Origin: Gammaproteobacteria bacterium
Lineage (GTDB): Bacteria > Pseudomonadota > Gammaproteobacteria > UBA5335 > SLRW01
NCBI GenBank assembly: GCA_007134115.1
Contig: SLLK01000365.1
Coordinates: forward strand, 1 to 5,742
Reading direction: 5' to 3'
DNA: 5,742 nucleotides
The notes beneath the pieces were generated by a model. The model searched no databases. It worked only from the letters and a program-made list of their open reading frames with translations, and was not told where the DNA came from. Of the stretch, positions 4,528-5,742 are shown piece by piece; within the stretch, counting starts at the first letter, position 1, and every line of letters starts with the position of its first letter. The position numbers and the translations under genes are program-made.

Positions 4528-5489
4528 GGTTGCGCGCCTCCAGCCTCGTGGTCGAGCAGGGCAGCGACGAACTCGCGGGCGACAAAGGGTCGCAGGTCTT
4601 CAGGCTGTTCGCCGACACCGAGAAAGCGCAGGGGAATGCCCAGCTGATCAGCAATGGTGAAGACAATCCCGCCGCGCGCGGTGCCGTCGAGCTTGGTCAG
4701 GGTGATGCCCGTGACGCCGATGGCTTCGTTGAATTCGCGCGCCTGCGCCAGGGCGTTCTGGCCTATGCCGGCATCCAGCACCAGCATCACCTCGTGCGGT
4801 GCAGCGGGGTCCACGCGTGCCAGCACGCGGCGAATCTTGCGCAACTCTTCCATCAGGTTGGTCTGGGTGTGCAGACGCCCTGCCGTATCCGCGATCAAGA
4901 CGTCAATCTGGCGCGCCCTGGCTGCCTCGCAGGCGTCGTAGATGACCGAGGCGCTGTCGGCGCCGGTATGCTGGGCGATCACCGGTACATTGTGGCGCTG
5001 GCCCCAGACCTGCAGTTGTTCCACCGCTGCAGCGCGGAAGGTATCACCGGCGGCGAGCATCACGCTGTGGCCCTGGTCCTGCAGCCGCCGACAAAGCTTG
5101 GCGATGGTTGTGGTCTTGCCGCTGCCGTTAATGCCGGCAACCAGGATCACGAACGGCGTGTTCTGCGCCGGAATTTCCAGAGGCACCTCACAGGGCGTCA
5201 GTACTTCCTCCATGGCGGCGGCCATCGCTGACAGGGCACCCTGGGCGTCCCCCGTGCCGCGGCCCAGGTGGGCCTGCATGCTCTGGATCAGCCGCTGGGT
5301 GGTCTCCACGCCCACATCGGCCATCAGCAGGTGATCCTCGAGCATCTCGATGAGCTCAGGATCCAGTGTTGTCTGTCGTCCCAGCACCCGGCCGAGGCCA
5401 CCGGACAGATTTTCGCGCGTGCGCCCGAGCCCCTGGCGCAGTCGATCAAGCAAGCCTGTAGGCGCGGTTGTGGAAGCTTTGTCTTGCAT
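4524..5489 (-). CDS. ftsY: Signal recognition particle receptor FtsY
   Basis: FtsY is the membrane-associated GTPase that docks SRP-ribosome complexes at SecYEG for co-translational insertion of inner-membrane proteins. The 321-residue product carries the N domain (about 10-100, including LDPELIEMLEDHLLMADVG) and the G domain. GTPase elements are G1 GINGSGKTTT (119-128), insertion-box motif GDTFRAAAVEQL (148-159), G3 DTAGR (201-205), G4 TKLDG (265-269) and closing motif GVGEQPEDL (291-299). The acidic A domain that lengthens E. coli FtsY to 497 residues is missing, as in many short FtsYs; membrane contact would rely on the N-terminal amphipathic helix (LLDRLRQGLGRTRENL). Residues 239-246 read DAGIGQNA, where the family normally has Thr in place of Ile242. 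ATG at 5489 is chosen because GGGA lies 7 bases upstream; ATG at 5507 would add MLWDNT and lacks a ribosome binding site. It is the first gene of the ftsYEX operon. Confidence 0.97.
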   Translation of the reverse strand: MQDKASTTAPTGLLDRLRQGLGRTRENLSGGLGRVLGRQTTLDPELIEMLEDHLLMADVGVETTQRLIQSMQAHLGRGTGDAQGALSAMAAAMEEVLTPCEVPLEIPAQNTPFVILVAGINGSGKTTTIAKLCRRLQDQGHSVMLAAGDTFRAAAVEQLQVWGQRHNVPVIAQHTGADSASVIYDACEAARARQIDVLIADTAGRLHTQTNLMEELRKIRRVLARVDPAAPHEVMLVLDAGIGQNALAQAREFNEAIGVTGITLTKLDGTARGGIVFTIADQLGIPLRFLGVGEQPEDLRPFVAREFVAALLDHEAGGAQP

Positions 5490-5536
5490 GGTGTTGTCCC
5501 AAAGCATCGCGGCCGGCGGCCGAGTGTAGATGGCGA

Positions 5537-5549
5537 TGCTATGCTAACA
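5537..5549. promoter_or_regulatory. Overlapping extended -10 elements for ftsY and rsmD
   Basis: The 95-base divergent gap contains TGCTATGCTAACA at 5537-5549. On the plus strand it reads TGC-TATGCT (5537-5545), and on the minus strand TGT-TAGCAT (5549-5541). Both have the TGn plus hexamer form of an extended -10, each matching TATAAT at 4 of 6 positions. No good -35 accompanies either. The minus-strand start would fall near 5534 (ftsY leader about 45 bases) and the plus-strand start near 5552 (rsmD leader about 33 bases). If both work, the two polymerases would compete. A small GC hairpin CGGCC-GGC-GGCCG (5510-5522) lies in the ftsY leader. Confidence 0.35.
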
Positions 5550-5584
5550 CCGGCGTTGTGATTAGTAATTCCCGGAGTGGTTGT

Positions 5585-5742
5585 ATGGGGCCCCGTGCGC
5601 GTGCGGCGAACAGCTTTCGCATTATCGGTGGCGAGTGGCGCGGACGCCGCTTGCAGTTTGCACCGGTGCCCGGCCTGCGGCCCACGCCCGACCGCGTGCG
5701 CGAAACCCTGTTCAACTGGTTGCAGCCGGTGATTCACGGTGC
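5585..5742 (+). CDS. rsmD: 16S rRNA m2G966 methyltransferase RsmD, 5' part only
   Basis: RsmD methylates guanine 966 (N2) of 16S rRNA in the assembled small subunit using S-adenosylmethionine. Only the first 52 codons are inside the window; the reading frame is open to the edge. The visible part has the family's N-terminal signature FRIIGGEWRGRRL (11-23) and LRPTPDRVRETLFNWL (31-46), which match RsmD closely. The SAM-binding and catalytic motifs would lie beyond the window. The start ATG has GGAG (5574-5577) 7 bases upstream. Divergent placement next to ftsY is the same as in E. coli and supports the call. Confidence 0.95.
   Translation, partial: MGPRARAANSFRIIGGEWRGRRLQFAPVPGLRPTPDRVRETLFNWLQPVIHG

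Noticed and set aside
4485..5231. 248-codon plus-strand ORF within ftsY
   Set aside because: It is antisense to the intact FtsY GTPase domain and shows no recognisable motifs.

Overview
This window is a chromosomal segment from a fairly GC-rich (roughly 60% by eye) gammaproteobacterium. The evidence is the conserved cell-division and heat-shock cluster rsmD <- -> ftsY-ftsE-ftsX, followed by rpoH, in the order and orientation known from E. coli and Pseudomonas. I cannot name the genus. Apart from possible traces at the far left edge, I see no mobile element, CRISPR array, tRNA or rRNA.

Layout from left to right. (1) Positions 1-165 are the promoter and a structured leader for a plus-strand gene. 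(2) Positions 166-1335 encode a response regulator fused to a class III nucleotide cyclase, a one-protein route from phosphorelay to cyclic nucleotide. (3) A 43-base convergent gap carries a short GC hairpin. (4) Positions 1379-2248 (minus) encode the heat-shock sigma factor RpoH, sigma-32. (5) Positions 2249-2768 are an unusually long rpoH upstream region. It contains a perfect CIRCE operator (TTAGCACTC-N9-GAGTGCTAA) lying on the predicted rpoH promoters. The remainder holds only weak, unrecognised small ORFs, a C-rich/G-rich strand-asymmetric tract and small inverted repeats. (6) Positions 2769-5489 (minus) hold ftsY-ftsE-ftsX with overlapping junctions (4 and 14 bases), read as one operon. 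(7) Positions 5490-5584 are a divergent promoter region. (8) Positions 5585-5742 are the start of rsmD, cut by the window edge.

How the genes work together: FtsY targets membrane proteins to the Sec translocon as the SRP receptor, and FtsE-FtsX is the divisome ATPase/permease that controls septal peptidoglycan hydrolysis. RpoH drives chaperone and protease transcription. The cyclase is convergent to rpoH and is probably an independent signalling gene.

The most interesting signal is the wiring at rpoH. A perfect HrcA-binding CIRCE palindrome spans a sigma-70-like promoter (extended -10) and the -10 of a sigma-E-like promoter. This suggests that the negative heat-shock system (HrcA, sensitive to GroEL availability) directly represses the gene for the positive one (sigma-32). 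A possible RNA fold over the rpoH ribosome binding site could add temperature control of translation. Second-tier observations are a cyclase whose substrate-selecting lysine is replaced by asparagine, a potential anti-Shine-Dalgarno switch in the cyclase leader, and an FtsY with a Thr-to-Ile change in its conserved DAxTGQ motif.
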